64,000 nucleotides of DNA from Ignelater luminosus (taxonomy: Eukaryota > Arthropoda > Insecta > Coleoptera > Elateridae): contig VTPC01008752.1 in assembly GCA_011009095.1 (NCBI GenBank), positions 1-64,000 on the forward strand, in the 5' to 3' direction. Below, piece by piece: positions 1-12,435 of the stretch. A model generated the notes under the pieces. That model worked only from the letters and a program-made list of their open reading frames with translations. It searched no databases and was not told the origin of the DNA. Position numbers and translations under genes: made by a program. Positions within the stretch are counted from its first letter, which is position 1. Each line of letters begins with the position of its first letter.

Positions 1-829
1 GTAGGTTGGCCGGTTGAGTGTCGTACACCGTCCGGACTCGGCAGCCAACGACGCAGATGTAAAATATTAGGCTATGTGAAATAAAAGAAATCCCTGTTCG
101 TTTCCTCGAATTTTGCTTCTAACGAACTTTACAATCAGTTTATATAGATAATACGCATAATTTCTAAATAAATTTAAATTACAAACTCGTGGAAAGCAAA
201 GCTTTCCTTCAAACATTTTAAAATCATTTTACCGACATTTATTTCATTGTCTTTCCCATTCTTTTACAAAGGTAGTTTATATTGTTCATATTGAAAATAA
301 TATACAGTGTGTCCGAAAAGTATGGAATATCCTATATATCTCAGTAAATATGAATTTTATAGAAAAATGTTTCCTATAAAAGTTGTTTAGTGTTTAATTT
401 TACATTACAGGGCAATACCAAATAACTATTTTTTAAAAAAACAAAAGCGCAACGAATAATGCTTCAATTTTTTTAATGGGAAGGTATCCCTTTATTGTAC
501 TCATTTGATAGAGAATGTTTTTTCTTTTCAATGATGTAAAACTTTGATACACTTGCCTAAGTAAATTTTGATTACAACGCAAAAAATTGTTTGAATAATG
601 CTTAAAAGTTTATTTATTCATCTGTTACCTTTCCAGACGCGGTCTTTTAAACTTTCAATATCATCTAGTCACATTATGGTCGGTATGATACACTTTTGTT
701 TGTTGCAACAATTGAATGCGTCGTAGAAATGGCAGTTAATAACCGAACTGAAGCGAAAAGTTATTGTTTAATTAATTTAAGCATTTTGATTAACGTGAGG
801 ATAACAAAGTTACAAAAATACGACTTGCT
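1..829. other. non-coding, short GC-rich start
   Basis: The first ~55 bases are clearly more GC-rich than what follows and could be the edge of an exon or UTR cut by the window border, but no frame can be assigned. A CAGTGTGTCC transposon-end-like motif starts at 305. The rest is AT-rich and I see no gene in it. Confidence 0.4.
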
Positions 830-1105
830 ATGGATAAAACCGCTTGCACTTCAGAAGTTCAACTTCTTGCTAAAGATTACAGACGTTTAAGTGGGTATGA
901 TATTCTGTATATTGGAGAAACGAAGAAACTTATTGTACCTACAAGTAAAACAGGAGGTGACATAAAATATTTTGTAAAAGAAGAAGAATTATTTGATGTT
1001 CTTCATGAAGCACATTTACAGTGTGGTCATGGCGGACGCATTTGAATGGAGGAAATGGTCAAACGAAAATTTCAGGGTATTCCCCGAGATGTTACGTATA
1101 ATGAT

Positions 1106-1154
1106 GTACAGTCTGCTCATTATTAAATGAGATTTAATAATGCGCAGACTGTAC
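1106..1154. repeat. 49-bp palindrome inside the integrase relic
   Basis: Arms 1106-1126 and 1134-1154 are reverse complements with one mismatch in 21 bases and a 7-base loop. It sits where the zinc-finger Cys pair of the integrase should begin, so it disrupts that domain. It may be a template-switch product or a tiny insertion; the sequence does not decide. Confidence 0.85.
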
Positions 1155-1180
1155 CTAAGTTTGTATAAGCCGTGCCAGAA

Positions 1181-1244
1181 TAAGAGAAATATACCTAAAA
1201 AAGGTGAAGTAGTAAGAGAAATATACCTAAAAAAGGTGTAGTAG
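1181..1244. repeat. 32-bp tandem duplication
   Basis: Units 1181-1212 and 1213-1244 are identical except for one base. Thirty-two is not a multiple of three, so the duplication by itself shifts the integrase reading frame just upstream of the catalytic core. Confidence 0.9.
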
Positions 1245-2530
1245 TAAAGCCAATGGTGTTTAACAATTTAAACTCGCGTGCTCAAGTAGACCTTATTGAT
1301 CTTCAATCCTCTAAGGACGGTGACTACAAATTTATATTAGTCTACCAAGATCATCTTACAAAATATGTTATTTTACGTGCATTGAAGTCTAGAAGCGCTG
1401 TGGAAGTGGCTTATACCTTACTCGATATATTTTGTTTGTTGGGTGCTCCTAACATTTTGCAATCTGATAACGACCGGGAGTTTTCCGACCAAATAATTAA
1501 AGAATTTTCCGAAATGTAGCCTGGTCTAAAAATGGTCCATGGAAAACCCTGACATTCGCAATACCAAGGATCAGTGGAACGTGCGAACCAAGTTGTTGAA
1601 AACATTTTGAGAACTTGGATGGAGGAAACCCAGAATAATCATTGGAGCACTTTTTTAACGAAAAGCACATATCGGATTACAGTCAAGTAAACTTCCTTCA
1701 TCTCTTTTAAATAGATTATCATTAGAAGAAGATTTAGAGAAACTGCTAGTAAATCAAAATAAAAATATTGAGGTTCTTAATCATGTTCGATTTTGCTAGC
1801 ACTTCATCTTCTAAACGTAATCATTTAGTAAATAATCCTAAACATGGTTCCTTTACGTCACCCGTTGTTTTACAGGAACTTTCTACAGGAAATGAACAAA
1901 TTACAAAAGTTCCTTGCTTGTTAGTGTTTGTTCCATTTGCGAAGACACTTAATGTGTAATGTGTGTTCTTCGTTCATCCACAACAAGTGCCTAGCTACCA
2001 GTAACGAATGTGACAATAGCGAGAAGGTTGTATGCAAAATCTAGAGTAATAAACAGTCAATAAACGAGAATCGAGAAAAGGCGCGTTCATGTCTAGAAAA
2101 CCAGGCGAAGAGGATAGAAATGTCAGGCGAGAAATGCTTTCCACCTATACCAGTTGGCTCATTTGTGGTTATTGCGGTGCCTGAAGTTGATAGAGATAAG
2201 ATTGACGTCAAAAATATACTCGTAATAGAAATTATCATGGATGTTACTGATGATGAATATTATAAAGTTGGGTGTGAAAGCGGCATTACTGATAGCTTAT
2301 ATTCAAGAAATCAAATGAGTATGTGTAAAGAGAATTTTGTGTCTCAAGAGACGTTCAATATTCCAGTGAGTTTAAGAAAAGCAAGTTCCAACATGTCCTT
2401 AAATGGTGGCCAAGAGTTTTTTAAGTGCTTCTGTAAATGAAAATGTGTTTCAAAGAAATGTAAATGCAAAAACAATAATGTACTCTGTAATTCAAAATGC
2501 CATGCTTCATTACGGCGTAGTAATAAATAA

Positions 2531-5500
2531 TAAAAAAAAATCAGTGCAAGAGCTAAGCGTCCTTATTGGTTTAAAGTTTGAACATGAATTTTTAAACCAA
2601 TGAAATGTCTAGTTTTTGCACTGAACATGCGATGTAGAGTTAAAGTTGTTTACTTTTTAGAAGAATGAGATTTCCGTTTGTTGTAGTTAGTCATAAAATA
2701 TTTATGTAGGTACCTATATGACTGTATATTTTAATAGTAAATTAATAAGATACTAAACGTTTCTGTGAGTCAAAAATGTCTTTTGTCTAATGTACTGTAG
2801 ACAAAATGCGCTTAGTCCAGACTAAACCCGAAATAAGATAAATATTAATGAAATTCGCATATTGTCTAGACATCTCAGACATTTTTGGTATTGTCTGGTC
2901 AATTTGCAACTTGTCTGTACTTCGTGTTTTGTCTGTAACAGATACACCACTTGTAGGATAAAATAGCACCGACTCCAAGCGTTGATTGACATATTGCGCT
3001 CGAAGACGTAACATGTGTAACACATTTAGGGTAAACTCCGCCTATTAGCGATTCTTAACAGTGGTACATTCACCACAATACAAGAATAAAATAGTCTAAT
3101 TTGTGTGTTTGTTGTGCTTTCATAATTCAGTAATCAGAATTATAAATTATTTCAGATTTTCAGATTTTATAGATAAAGGTCCAATATGTCTTCGTACCGG
3201 ATAATATTTTAATTGGAATCACAGGAGTGTGTAAATAAATGATGAAAGTCGTCAAACTTTCACAATCTTTTTCTCCGAATGTATAAGAGTACGGAAAAAT
3301 TTATTGAGTACAAAACAAGTTTAGTCCCTTTACTATGCTGATGCAAAAAATCTCTTGCATATCTTCATTAATAACCGATTTATGCGTGCACATAGAAAGC
3401 TCTGTAACGGGAGGGTAGCGAACGCACTTAAGAATTTACCCTATTTTTGTCTTAGGCACTGCTAGAAATCTCAGGTTCAGTTGCTTTTTAAATTAGTTTT
3501 ATTTTTTTTGTATTCTTCTATTTAAAAAAAATAGTTACTATCCTTTAAACCAAAAATTTTTATTATTATTGCACAACCACAGATAATAAATATTATGAAC
3601 TTGAATCTCTACTGACCTCTAACTTAGACTTACTAAGACTGAGACTAATTAAAGAAAACTGACTTTAATGTGGTCTGCTTTTTATTTAAATAGAAAACTT
3701 TTATGACGTTTGCTCAATTGAAAAGACACATGGAAACTTGACCTTCAATCAAAGACAAAATTCAGAAAAACTGGCATGACTATATATTGACACATTGGAG
3801 TTTTATACAATATAATTTCCTTTTTGCGTCCTACAATACCTTAACACCTCAATACTCAGCAATTTTCTATAATAACAATAATTTGACGTACCTGCAGAAT
3901 ATTTTTATGGAGAATAACAAGTGTGTCATCATTTCATTTTCTCTGTTTCTAAAAATATTTTATTATTTAATAAAAAGTGTTAGTTTCTACAGTTATAAAT
4001 CTGTTTAAATGCCCAGTAAAATTATTTAACATGTCTTTCTTTTTACATATTTAACATAAACATTTTTTTATTTGTTTAGAAACACCCCCTGTACTCTAAA
4101 ATAATTATAATGGTACTGTTACAGTTTTTAATTAATTTTTGTAATTATATCTGTGTGATAGCCTTGACTTTATTGCACGCATTTGAAATAGCATGCAATT
4201 CAGCAAAATTATGATATTTTGTTTCCTCTTTCTTTTAATAATATTCGTTTCTTTACAGTGATAAGCATTTTAATTTTTTATAATTTGTAAAATAATTTTT
4301 TATTTATATTGCCATTGATTTCTTATATCTTAAATTTTATTTTTTTTAATATAAAGATTTGTTTTAAACCTAAATTTTTTATTGCATAATATTAAATTAT
4401 CTCATACAGGCTTGCTAATAATCAACAAATTTGATTCTGTATAACAACTTTAGGACAAGACTTATGCTAATCTAAGATTAATTAAAATAAAGTGTCTTAA
4501 ATCTAAGTTTACAAAAAGTTTTAAATTGGAATCAGTAAATCATTCAGATTAGTTTTCTTTTTAGAAATTTCAAAATTGACTTTATATTTTACTAATGAGG
4601 CAATAACCATAGCAATGTATTTTGATTACCAACCAAAACTGATTGCTGATCGATTTACAATTTTCACAAGGATTTGTGCCTTAAGAATCCATTTGTTTCT
4701 TAGTTTTATCTGCACTTATGTAATTTGGATTGCACAATATCTTGAAACTTTTCAACTTTAACCAAATTTTTGTGCAACGTCGAACACAAAAACCAAGGAT
4801 TTTGTACAGAAATATCAAAATGTAGGAATTACACACCTTAGTGTTTTACTGGAAAAACTTAGAATATTCATTAATTTGAATACAAAAAATATAATCATTT
4901 GACTTTAGTAGGACACCCGGTATACCTACAGTATTTTTCAACTTTAAAAACATATTTCTACTTTTGTATGGACTACTAGGTAAGCAAATAATTGGATAAT
5001 AAAAGCTTTCCATGCAAATTCCCCTGGTGTGTCATTCATAAAATTTTCCTATATATTTAGAAAAGTACGGAAATGATTTAGTTTGTGTTGGCTTGTTAAT
5101 GGAAACTTTGAACCTGAAAAATGAAAAACTGTAAATACGGAGTCTTCCTAATAAATCCTAATATTTTAAGACGTTAATTGTTGAAAGTTCATTTTAATTG
5201 TAATTTGTTTTTATAACCTGAAACAAAATAATTCCATAAAACGTAACACCAAAACGAGTTAATTGTAGAGGCGGCTATTGTTTCGTTCCATTCATGTCGT
5301 TCAACAATAAAAAATGTATAGCAATTAAGCAGCTGTAAATGCCTAATGCAACACATTTTGGATCCTTTTTTGCGATTGTAAATTTGTCCAATTTGAAAAC
5401 AAATTAAATACTTTTTTGTTTTAGCATTACTCGAATCATTTATAGTTGGAATTAACACATCAGTAAAGCTATTTGGGATTTATATGCATGCACGTTTTTA

Positions 5501-8500
5501 TGACTATTAATTCTTTTACAATTACACTTTAACGGTTTAAATAATTTTATGAGTGTTATAAAAAAGCGTATTATTCCAGGACCGTACTTAAACAAGCGTA
5601 AACCTTAGATTTTTCTACTCCATTTCCATCTCCGCATTTTATACGATAACCTAAATATTTTAATAAAGATAAAAGAGGTTTTGGGTGAAGGTTAGGTATT
5701 GATTTCATAAAACTTTGGAATGACGTAAAAGATGCATCCAATAGAGGCGGTATCTAAAGTTCATTAATTTGTGAAGTAGCGCATGCAAAGTGTAAACGGA
5801 TTAGCTTTGAAAACGCTTTAGGCAGACATACCTTACACAGAGGCAGCAGTCCCGTTCACTTTACGTATGAATTAAAATCGGGCTCTAATTTATGTGTTTG
5901 TATTTGAAGCTGAAGGTCGCGCTATCCCCTTTGTTACATGTAATGAATGTTAGAGACGATTTTGCTGTTAAAGAGAGGGTGTAACCCTTTAACAGAATAA
6001 TACTTTCGGGAATCTGCTCCGTGCTTTTACTAATTGAAACTCGAGTTTTATAGCCGTTAGCGTCGTTACTTCTAACGACGAACTACTGTTTTAGATCAAT
6101 TTTCTAATAGCCGTTTCTCTTTGTGTGAACGCGTAATTGTTGTAATTACTTCTAGGTGAAAACAATTTTCTAGCTGTAAGCACCTTGTATAATTTAAAAT
6201 CCACGTTACAGGAGTTTCTCTTTATTTCTAGTTACACAGATAAACTAAAGACACTTAAAGTCCATCCCAACTGTAATCTTATCATTATCAAGTGGAAGTA
6301 GGAACGGCGATGCTGTAACGTAATAAGATAGTACATCAATTACAGTGAGAGCTTCTTATGTTCAAAGGGTAGTTTTACGCGTTCCTACGTAGTTAGCATA
6401 TTGTATCGAAACTTGGAATTTTATTTTAAAAATGAATCGTTTCCGTACCGGTACCAATTGTTGCATTAAATTCTGATAATTTTTATTTTGCTCGAAAACG
6501 ACGCAACATTTTATAATTATTTGTTACATTATTTTTATATCTTACATTAAATTTGCTTTTATTTAAGATTATTCACTAAATAAAGTCTAAAAATAATCTT
6601 TCAGCTTATTATTCAAGTTCATGAACTCGTAAAAAATAAATTTGCGTAATACTCTTCTGAAATAATCTCGTGGATTTAAATCTGATCTATTATGTAGTCA
6701 AACATTCCAAATTCAGTTTGAGAATTATTAACGGTCTCAATAAAGTGGAGAAAATAATTTTTCAGTTTATTATTTAAGTTCATACAGCAGTAGATTATTT
6801 ATGAGACGAAATATATGGCCATCTCTCGGACACCGCCTGGTACTGTTAGTTCAATCTCTGATTCCATCTGACTTTTCAGGTAGGTTTAGTATTTTTAAAT
6901 GTTTTTTAGCCGTAACTTGCGCCACACAGACAATGCAAATTTCTACACAATCAACCTTGATAATGACTACGTGAAAACATTACTGTAATGATGAGTTAAC
7001 ATTAATTCTACGTCTTGGCGGAAACGTCACACTGCCATTTCAGCTTTACTTCCAAGTTTAATTTTGAAATCCAATCCATTTGTTACAATTACTAGGTGAA
7101 ACTGTCATAACTTTAATTTCATTTTTTCCCGTTCTTTAATTTTCATAAACCGAGAGAAACACCCGACAGTCACGAATAGTATCAGGGAACATCGCGTTTT
7201 TTGCCTGTCAAAAATTTTAAAGACCTGCTTCCCATTTTAGCTATTACCGTTGTAACGTGACTGAATATGCCCTGGTCCAAATTAATCATTCGTCAAAGAG
7301 CAACTTCCAGGTTTCCCTTGCAGACGTCTCCGTATAATACACGATTATTAATCAGAGTTGCGCTGATTACTTGTCTTGTTGTCACAATAAGCGAGGGTTT
7401 AGTGTGATGTAGGATTATGTAGTTTCCCTAATAGGTCATGCTCTACACAAACATTCTACGAAATTGTTTTGCACACAAAATTAATCTTAAATATGTGCAT
7501 TATCCGGTTATAAATGAATGTATGATGTAAAGTTTACGAGGGTCGTATTTTATACTAACTCAGAAACGGGAAATCGATTTTCTAATTTCTGCAAATAACT
7601 AAATTTAAATGAATATTTTGTTTGAAAAGTGCAATGCTGCCTGGCTGTTAAATTCACACTATATAAAACAAAAACATTTACAGTATTGATATATTGATGC
7701 CACCATGTCTGAGTAAACTACGGTGCGTAACAATAGCTATTGACAGGACCATTATTTGTGTTATCTATGCTGGTTCATAATTTATTATATGCAAAATTTG
7801 TATTGTTACTAGCATGACGATAAACACGTAGCAGCAGCAAACCCCTAAAACGTAAGCCTGATTCATTGCCGACATAATATTACAACACATTTATGAGTGT
7901 AATTCTTACCTTCCAATTTTTCTTCTCTTGTTCCCTTTTATACAGCGGCAACGCTTCATAAACATTTTAATAATAATTTCGTTGATATATAATACGGGAT
8001 GTGGAGGAAGATAGAGCAAATCTGTTTACAACTTAGTACTTAATATTGTGTTGTGTAAGCTTTAAACCCCGTTCTCCTAAGCGTAGACTAACATTAACAT
8101 TAAATGATTTAGTAGTGTCCTAATAGCGGAATTCATGATCAGAAGGCAGGGATAATTAGTATACATGACCTCAGATTAGCCAGTCATGTACCCTGAATCC
8201 TGCGTTATTCATAGTTACCCTTAATCTGTACGCAGCCCCCGGACTGTCAATTTGTTAATATTAGCAATAGAACGACCTTCGAGGAGGATCAGTTGACAAA
8301 GCCATTTTAAACTGTTAATGTATTACTTTCGATTAGAATCTCTCCTTATAAATCTAATTTAGGATCTACAACAATCACGAGGTTTGTTCAATAAGCTCTG
8401 AAACTATTTCCCAAATTTCATATTCGATTCTTCTTGGTTTAAGATTTTGACATGTCTTGAAGTCAATCATTATCACAGAGTACAGTCCCATAAGCTTCTG

Positions 8501-9049
8501 AAAAAATACCAATAATCTGGAATAGAACTGCATCTTACAATTAGTATTATAGTTTCTTTAAAAGACAGCGAGGTCTCTACCGGATATCATCTAAGAATCT
8601 CTTAAGAAATTTAAATTTTCAACTTGTTTATTGTAATCAACTGAAAAGAAAATTGCCGAAAATTCTCTATTTTATTGATTTGTGTTACCCCAACTTACCT
8701 TTTGTAAGTGATGAAAACTGTAAGTAATACACAGTTAAACTAATTAAGTTAGCCTTAGTTTTATGTTGATCTGAATTTACTTTTCAATCTTTGCGTTTTA
8801 AACTACGAATTCTATGCTTGGTAGTTTTTTTGCATTACATTATTTTGACAAATAACAAATTAATAACCATTTTTCCCAATGCAGAAATGGCAGTGGCAGT
8901 GGCACTCCTTTCTTTGTAGAAAGAAAAATTTCACATATTGGACTATATGTCTGATGCACTCTTTGGTTCCTTCACCTTCCATATACAAAATTGATAAATC
9001 TCAACCGAGGAGGCTAAACTACCATCCGTAGCTAACAGTCGATGTTATT
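2531..9049. other. AT-rich non-coding stretch
   Basis: I see no supportable gene here. Short open frames (for example 3787-4008, 4576-4761 and 5189-5458) have no recognisable motif and no start or splice context. Two orphan transposon-end-like motifs occur: ACACCCCCTGTA at 4082-4093 and GGACACCCGGTATA at 4911-4924. The remainder is probably intergenic or intronic. Confidence 0.5.
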
Positions 9050-9535
9050 TGCATTATTAGTAATCTAATTGATAAACTAATTTTAAACGTGCAGTACGTA
9101 CAAATCTGTCTGATTCAATTGCTGTAATCAGATCCACAAAAAAGGCCAAACTCCAAGATTGACCATAGTGATATGAAGTTGCATCGTAGAGATACTCGTA
9201 GTAGACTAGCGCAGTGAATAACTGGAAAACGGTTTGACGACGTGACGGGTTTGCCGCTTCCTTGTTTCCTCTCAAAACGACCAGGCCAGATATCTCATAT
9301 CTTATCTCTATCATTAGGTAACCTTCTGCGACTACCAAGCTGTGTTTTCCAATCCAGATTGGAATTTTCCTTTCTATGACTAAAGAGACGTATAGTCTAT
9401 AATCATTAAGAGAAATCACACAAGAAATAATTTCCACCTTGGTGTCGAATTCCAACGGCAAGGCAGATATGCGTAAATCTTCAATTTTGGCCGAAGAGTT
9501 CTTAGTGTGCATAAAAAGTCTTCTTCAGACAAGTT
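9050..9535 (-). repeat. dispersed repeat, copy 1, with an open 151-codon frame
   Basis: This segment aligns over nearly its full length, in the same orientation, with 11875-12435, and partly with 19990-20225. On the minus strand it holds an uninterrupted 151-codon frame (9057-9512). Parts of its product have counterparts in copy 2 (IERKIPIWIG versus IKRRILIWVG; AFFVDLITAI versus SLFVDLVKAI) and copy 3 (SAIERRIL), although those copies carry stops. I do not recognise the product. It may be a fragment of a mobile-element protein, or a nucleotide repeat open by chance. It abuts the left edge of the large palindrome. Confidence 0.6.
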
Positions 9536-9634
9536 CACTTAGTAAATGAAAGAATTTCGGTAGCTTACGAACATTTTCAATGCAGTGAATGAAAAGTCGA
9601 ATGTCAGAAATTTGTGCCGCCTGTTTCTGACATC

Positions 9635-11705
9635 TAGTCCAGTCAACGAAGGGGTTATAGAGGACATGGAAAGAGGGAGAATTTTTCTCTTGAGGAAAGT
9701 GTTGGGGGTAGTTAGGAGGTGGGGGTGGAAAAGTCTCTCTTTTCGGTTTCTTGCTTATAACTCGGAAACGGTGCGTCGCGTCGTACGGTAAGAAGTATTC
9801 CCTACAAACTAAAAGATAATTACATTTCCTACAAAACTAGCTACGTATATTTATTTTCTTTCTATGTGTTATAATTTCCGAGATATTCGCCAGCGAAGAT
9901 CGATATTTTTCGAAAAACTTTTTTTGCCTCACATTTTTCGTCAAACTTGTCCTTCTAACCCCTCAGCCTTATGTTTTGCAGAAAAGTTGTTAGACAGAAA
10001 GTTGTAGAGCATTTAGTCCCATTTAGAAATATGTAATAGTTACTAATTTATCTTCTACAGGTCAGAGGTTACGGCAGTTTGAAGCTTTTGGATACATTTC
10101 GTGATTTCTCAAGAAAAGTCAGTGAATTCCCAAAAGGGGGTTGTAAAGGAATTCTTCTCTTGAGGAATATGTTGTGGGTAATAAGGAGGCAAAGATACTA
10201 AAACTACCTGCCCCTAGCCCTGCCGCTTTAAGGGGGGGGGGTGGCGGTGGAAAGGTTCCTTTTGTCGGTTTTTCGCTTGTAACTCGGAAATAGTGCGTCG
10301 TGCGGTGAAGAGTATTCCTCACTAAATATAAGATAATTAAATTTCCTACAAGAATGTTTATGTTCATTTTCTTTCTATGTTTATAGTTTCCGAGATATTC
10401 GGCAGTGCAAATCTGTAATTTTTGTGAAACTTTTTTTGCCTTGCATGTTTTGTCGAAGTTGTCCTTCCAGCTCCTCAGCCTTATGTTTTCGGAAAAGTCG
10501 TCAGACAGGGAGTTGTAGAGCATTACATTTCCTTCAGAAATATGTATATTTACTAATTTATCTTTTACAGGTAGGAAGTTACAGCAATTTGAAATTTTCG
10601 GATAAATTTCGTGATTTCTCAAGAAAGCTATACTTTCGTTATTATCGTTATTTATGTATTAAGAAACTGGAATTTAAAAAAAAATCTTACCTATCCTTGG
10701 CAAATTCCAGCTTCTTAATACATAAATAACGATAATGACGAAAGTATAGTTTTCTTGAAAAATCACGAAATTTATCCGAAAACTTCAAATTGCTGTAACT
10801 TCTGACCTGTCCAAAATAAATTAGTAAATATACATATTTCTAAAGGAAATGTAATGCTCTACAACTTCGACAAAAGATGCGAGGCAAGAAAAGTTTTTCA
10901 AATATTATCGATTTACGCTGGCGAATATCTCTGGAACTATAATACATAGGAAGAAAATGAATGTAAACATTCTTGTAGGAAATTTAATTATCTTGTATCT
11001 CGTAAAGAATACTTTTTACTCTACGACGCACCATTTCCGAGTTATAAGCGAAAAACCGACTGCCCCCTATTGAGGCAGGGCTTGGGGCGGGGACTTTTAG
11101 TATCTTTGCCTCCTTACTACCCACAACATGTTCCTCAAGAGAAGAATTCCTCTACAACTCGCTTTTGGGCATTTATTGACTTTTCTTGAGAAATCACGAA
11201 ATGTATCCAAAAAGTCAAATTGCCGTAACCTCTGACCTGTAGAAGATAAATTAGTAACTGTTACATACTTCTAAAGGGGGCTGAATGCTCTACAACTTTC
11301 TGTCTGACAACTTCTCTTCAAGATATTAGGCTGAGGAGTTAGAAAGACAAGTTTGACGAAAAATGTGGGGCAAAAAAAGTTTTTCGAAAATTATCGATCT
11401 TCGCCGGCGAATATCTCGGAAACTATAACACATAAAAAGAAAATGAGTATAGACAGTCTTGTAGGAAATTTAAGTACCTTTTATTTTGTATGGAGTACTG
11501 CTTGCCGTACGACGCACCGTTTCCGAGTTATAAGCAAGAAATCGAAAAGAGGGACTTTACCACCCCCACCCCCCTGAAACGGCAGGGCTAGGGGCGGGGA
11601 CTTTTAGTATCTTTGTCTCCTAACTACCCCCAACACATACCTCAAGAGAAAATTTCTCCCTCTTTCCATGTCCTCTACAATCGCTTTTGGGCATTCACTG
11701 GACTA
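9635..11705. repeat. 2.07-kb long-hairpin (foldback) element built of ~470-510-bp units
   Basis: The left arm 9635-10675 and right arm 10702-11705 are reverse complements around a 26-nt loop. The innermost 48 bases (10628-10675 against 10702-10749) differ at two positions. Each arm is itself a tandem pair: the shared block around TTCTCTTGAGG recurs at 9685 and 10155 in the left arm (period 470) and, inverted, near 11133 and 11640 in the right arm (period ~507). The plan is therefore unit-unit-loop-inverted unit-inverted unit. The right inner unit carries a deletion of about 50 bases. The outer ends are TAGTCCAGT and ACTGGACTA, with a possible ATC on both flanks. Open frames inside are by-products of the repeats. 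Transcription through it would give ~1 kb of double-stranded RNA. Confidence 0.9.
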
Positions 11706-11874
11706 ATCTGCGTGTCACGCAAAAATCATCCAAAACATTATGTAACACCCCTAAACTGACACTGTACGTATTTGCATTGTTTGCAACGTCAACTGCCCGT
11801 GTGCAAGGAGTTTACGTACGGTTTGAGTAGAGAGCAATAGTGCTAAAAACGAACAAACTTTAAGTATGAAACAA

Positions 11875-12435
11875 TGCTGCCTGGTACGATTGCTTTAACC
11901 AAATCCACAAAAAGGCTTTGTAAGTCAAACTCCAGAATTGTGACTAGTGATGTAAGTTGCATTGTGGGTACACTTGTAGTAGGAGCAACTGGTTCAGCTT
12001 GGTTGTCTTTGCGCCTCACGGCAGCGGTGAAACTGGTCGGCGACTAGAGAACGATTTGGCGATGAGACAGGTTTTTCTCTCTCTTGGTGTTTTCTTTTGA
12101 ACCAACCAGGCTAAGCATCTCATAACTTTCCCCCGCCATTATGATACGTCTACCACCTGCCGAGCTGCATTCTCCGACCCAAATCAAAATTCTCCTTTTA
12201 ATGGCTTTTCATTTGATTATTAAAAGACACTTTGCAAATAAAGTATGTATATGGGCGTGGGCAAGGACAGCTATTTCGTGCTTTTGTTAACATATAGGAA
12301 TGAGCAAGGCCACCTAGGAGTAATTAGAGTCTCATCATTACCATTTCTATGTTGATGTCGATGTTTAATGGCAAAAAAAAGGGGTGTAAATCGTCGATTT
12401 CAACCGGGAGGTTCCAGGTGTGCATAAATTGACTA
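11875..12435 (-). repeat. dispersed repeat, copy 2
   Basis: This is a diverged direct copy of 9050-9535. Shared landmarks include ATCCACAAAAA, AACTCCA, CCAGGC followed by ATCTCAT, and GTGTGCATAAA at the end. Its minus-strand frame has stops but keeps stretches similar to copy 1. It lies just right of the palindrome, so the palindrome is bracketed by two same-direction copies. A further weak fragment may lie at 12570-12650. Confidence 0.6.

Larger units (their letters stand above)
830..2530 (+). pseudogene. decayed KRBA2/SCAND3-like integrase gene (transposon-derived)
   Basis: This is a relic of a retroviral-type (rve) integrase of the KRBA2/SCAND3-like family common in invertebrate genomes. 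In order it shows: an N-terminal part with the zinc-finger histidines (HEAH..GHGGR, ~1000-1045); the catalytic core from 1253 with VDLIDLQ, then the second Asp in LQSDND, then the Glu in QGSVERAN (~1580), about 35 residues apart as expected; a distal piece SLEEDLEKLL (~1720) in another frame; a C-terminal part from ~2063 (VPEVDRDK, DSLYSRNQ); and a Cys-rich tail (KCFCK, KKCKCKNN, LCNSKCH) ending with TAA at 2528-2530. It is broken by a TGA at the zinc finger, TAG at 1517, TGA in the core, TGA at 2438 and several frameshifts, so it cannot make a working protein. The family assignment is from recognised motifs. The family's exact relation to Ginger or gypsy elements is not settled here. Confidence 0.9.

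Noticed and set aside
10119-10622. 167-codon minus-strand open frame inside the palindrome
   Set aside because: It crosses the tandem-unit structure, contains a run of Pro from a poly-G tract, and is not kept open in the other three units.
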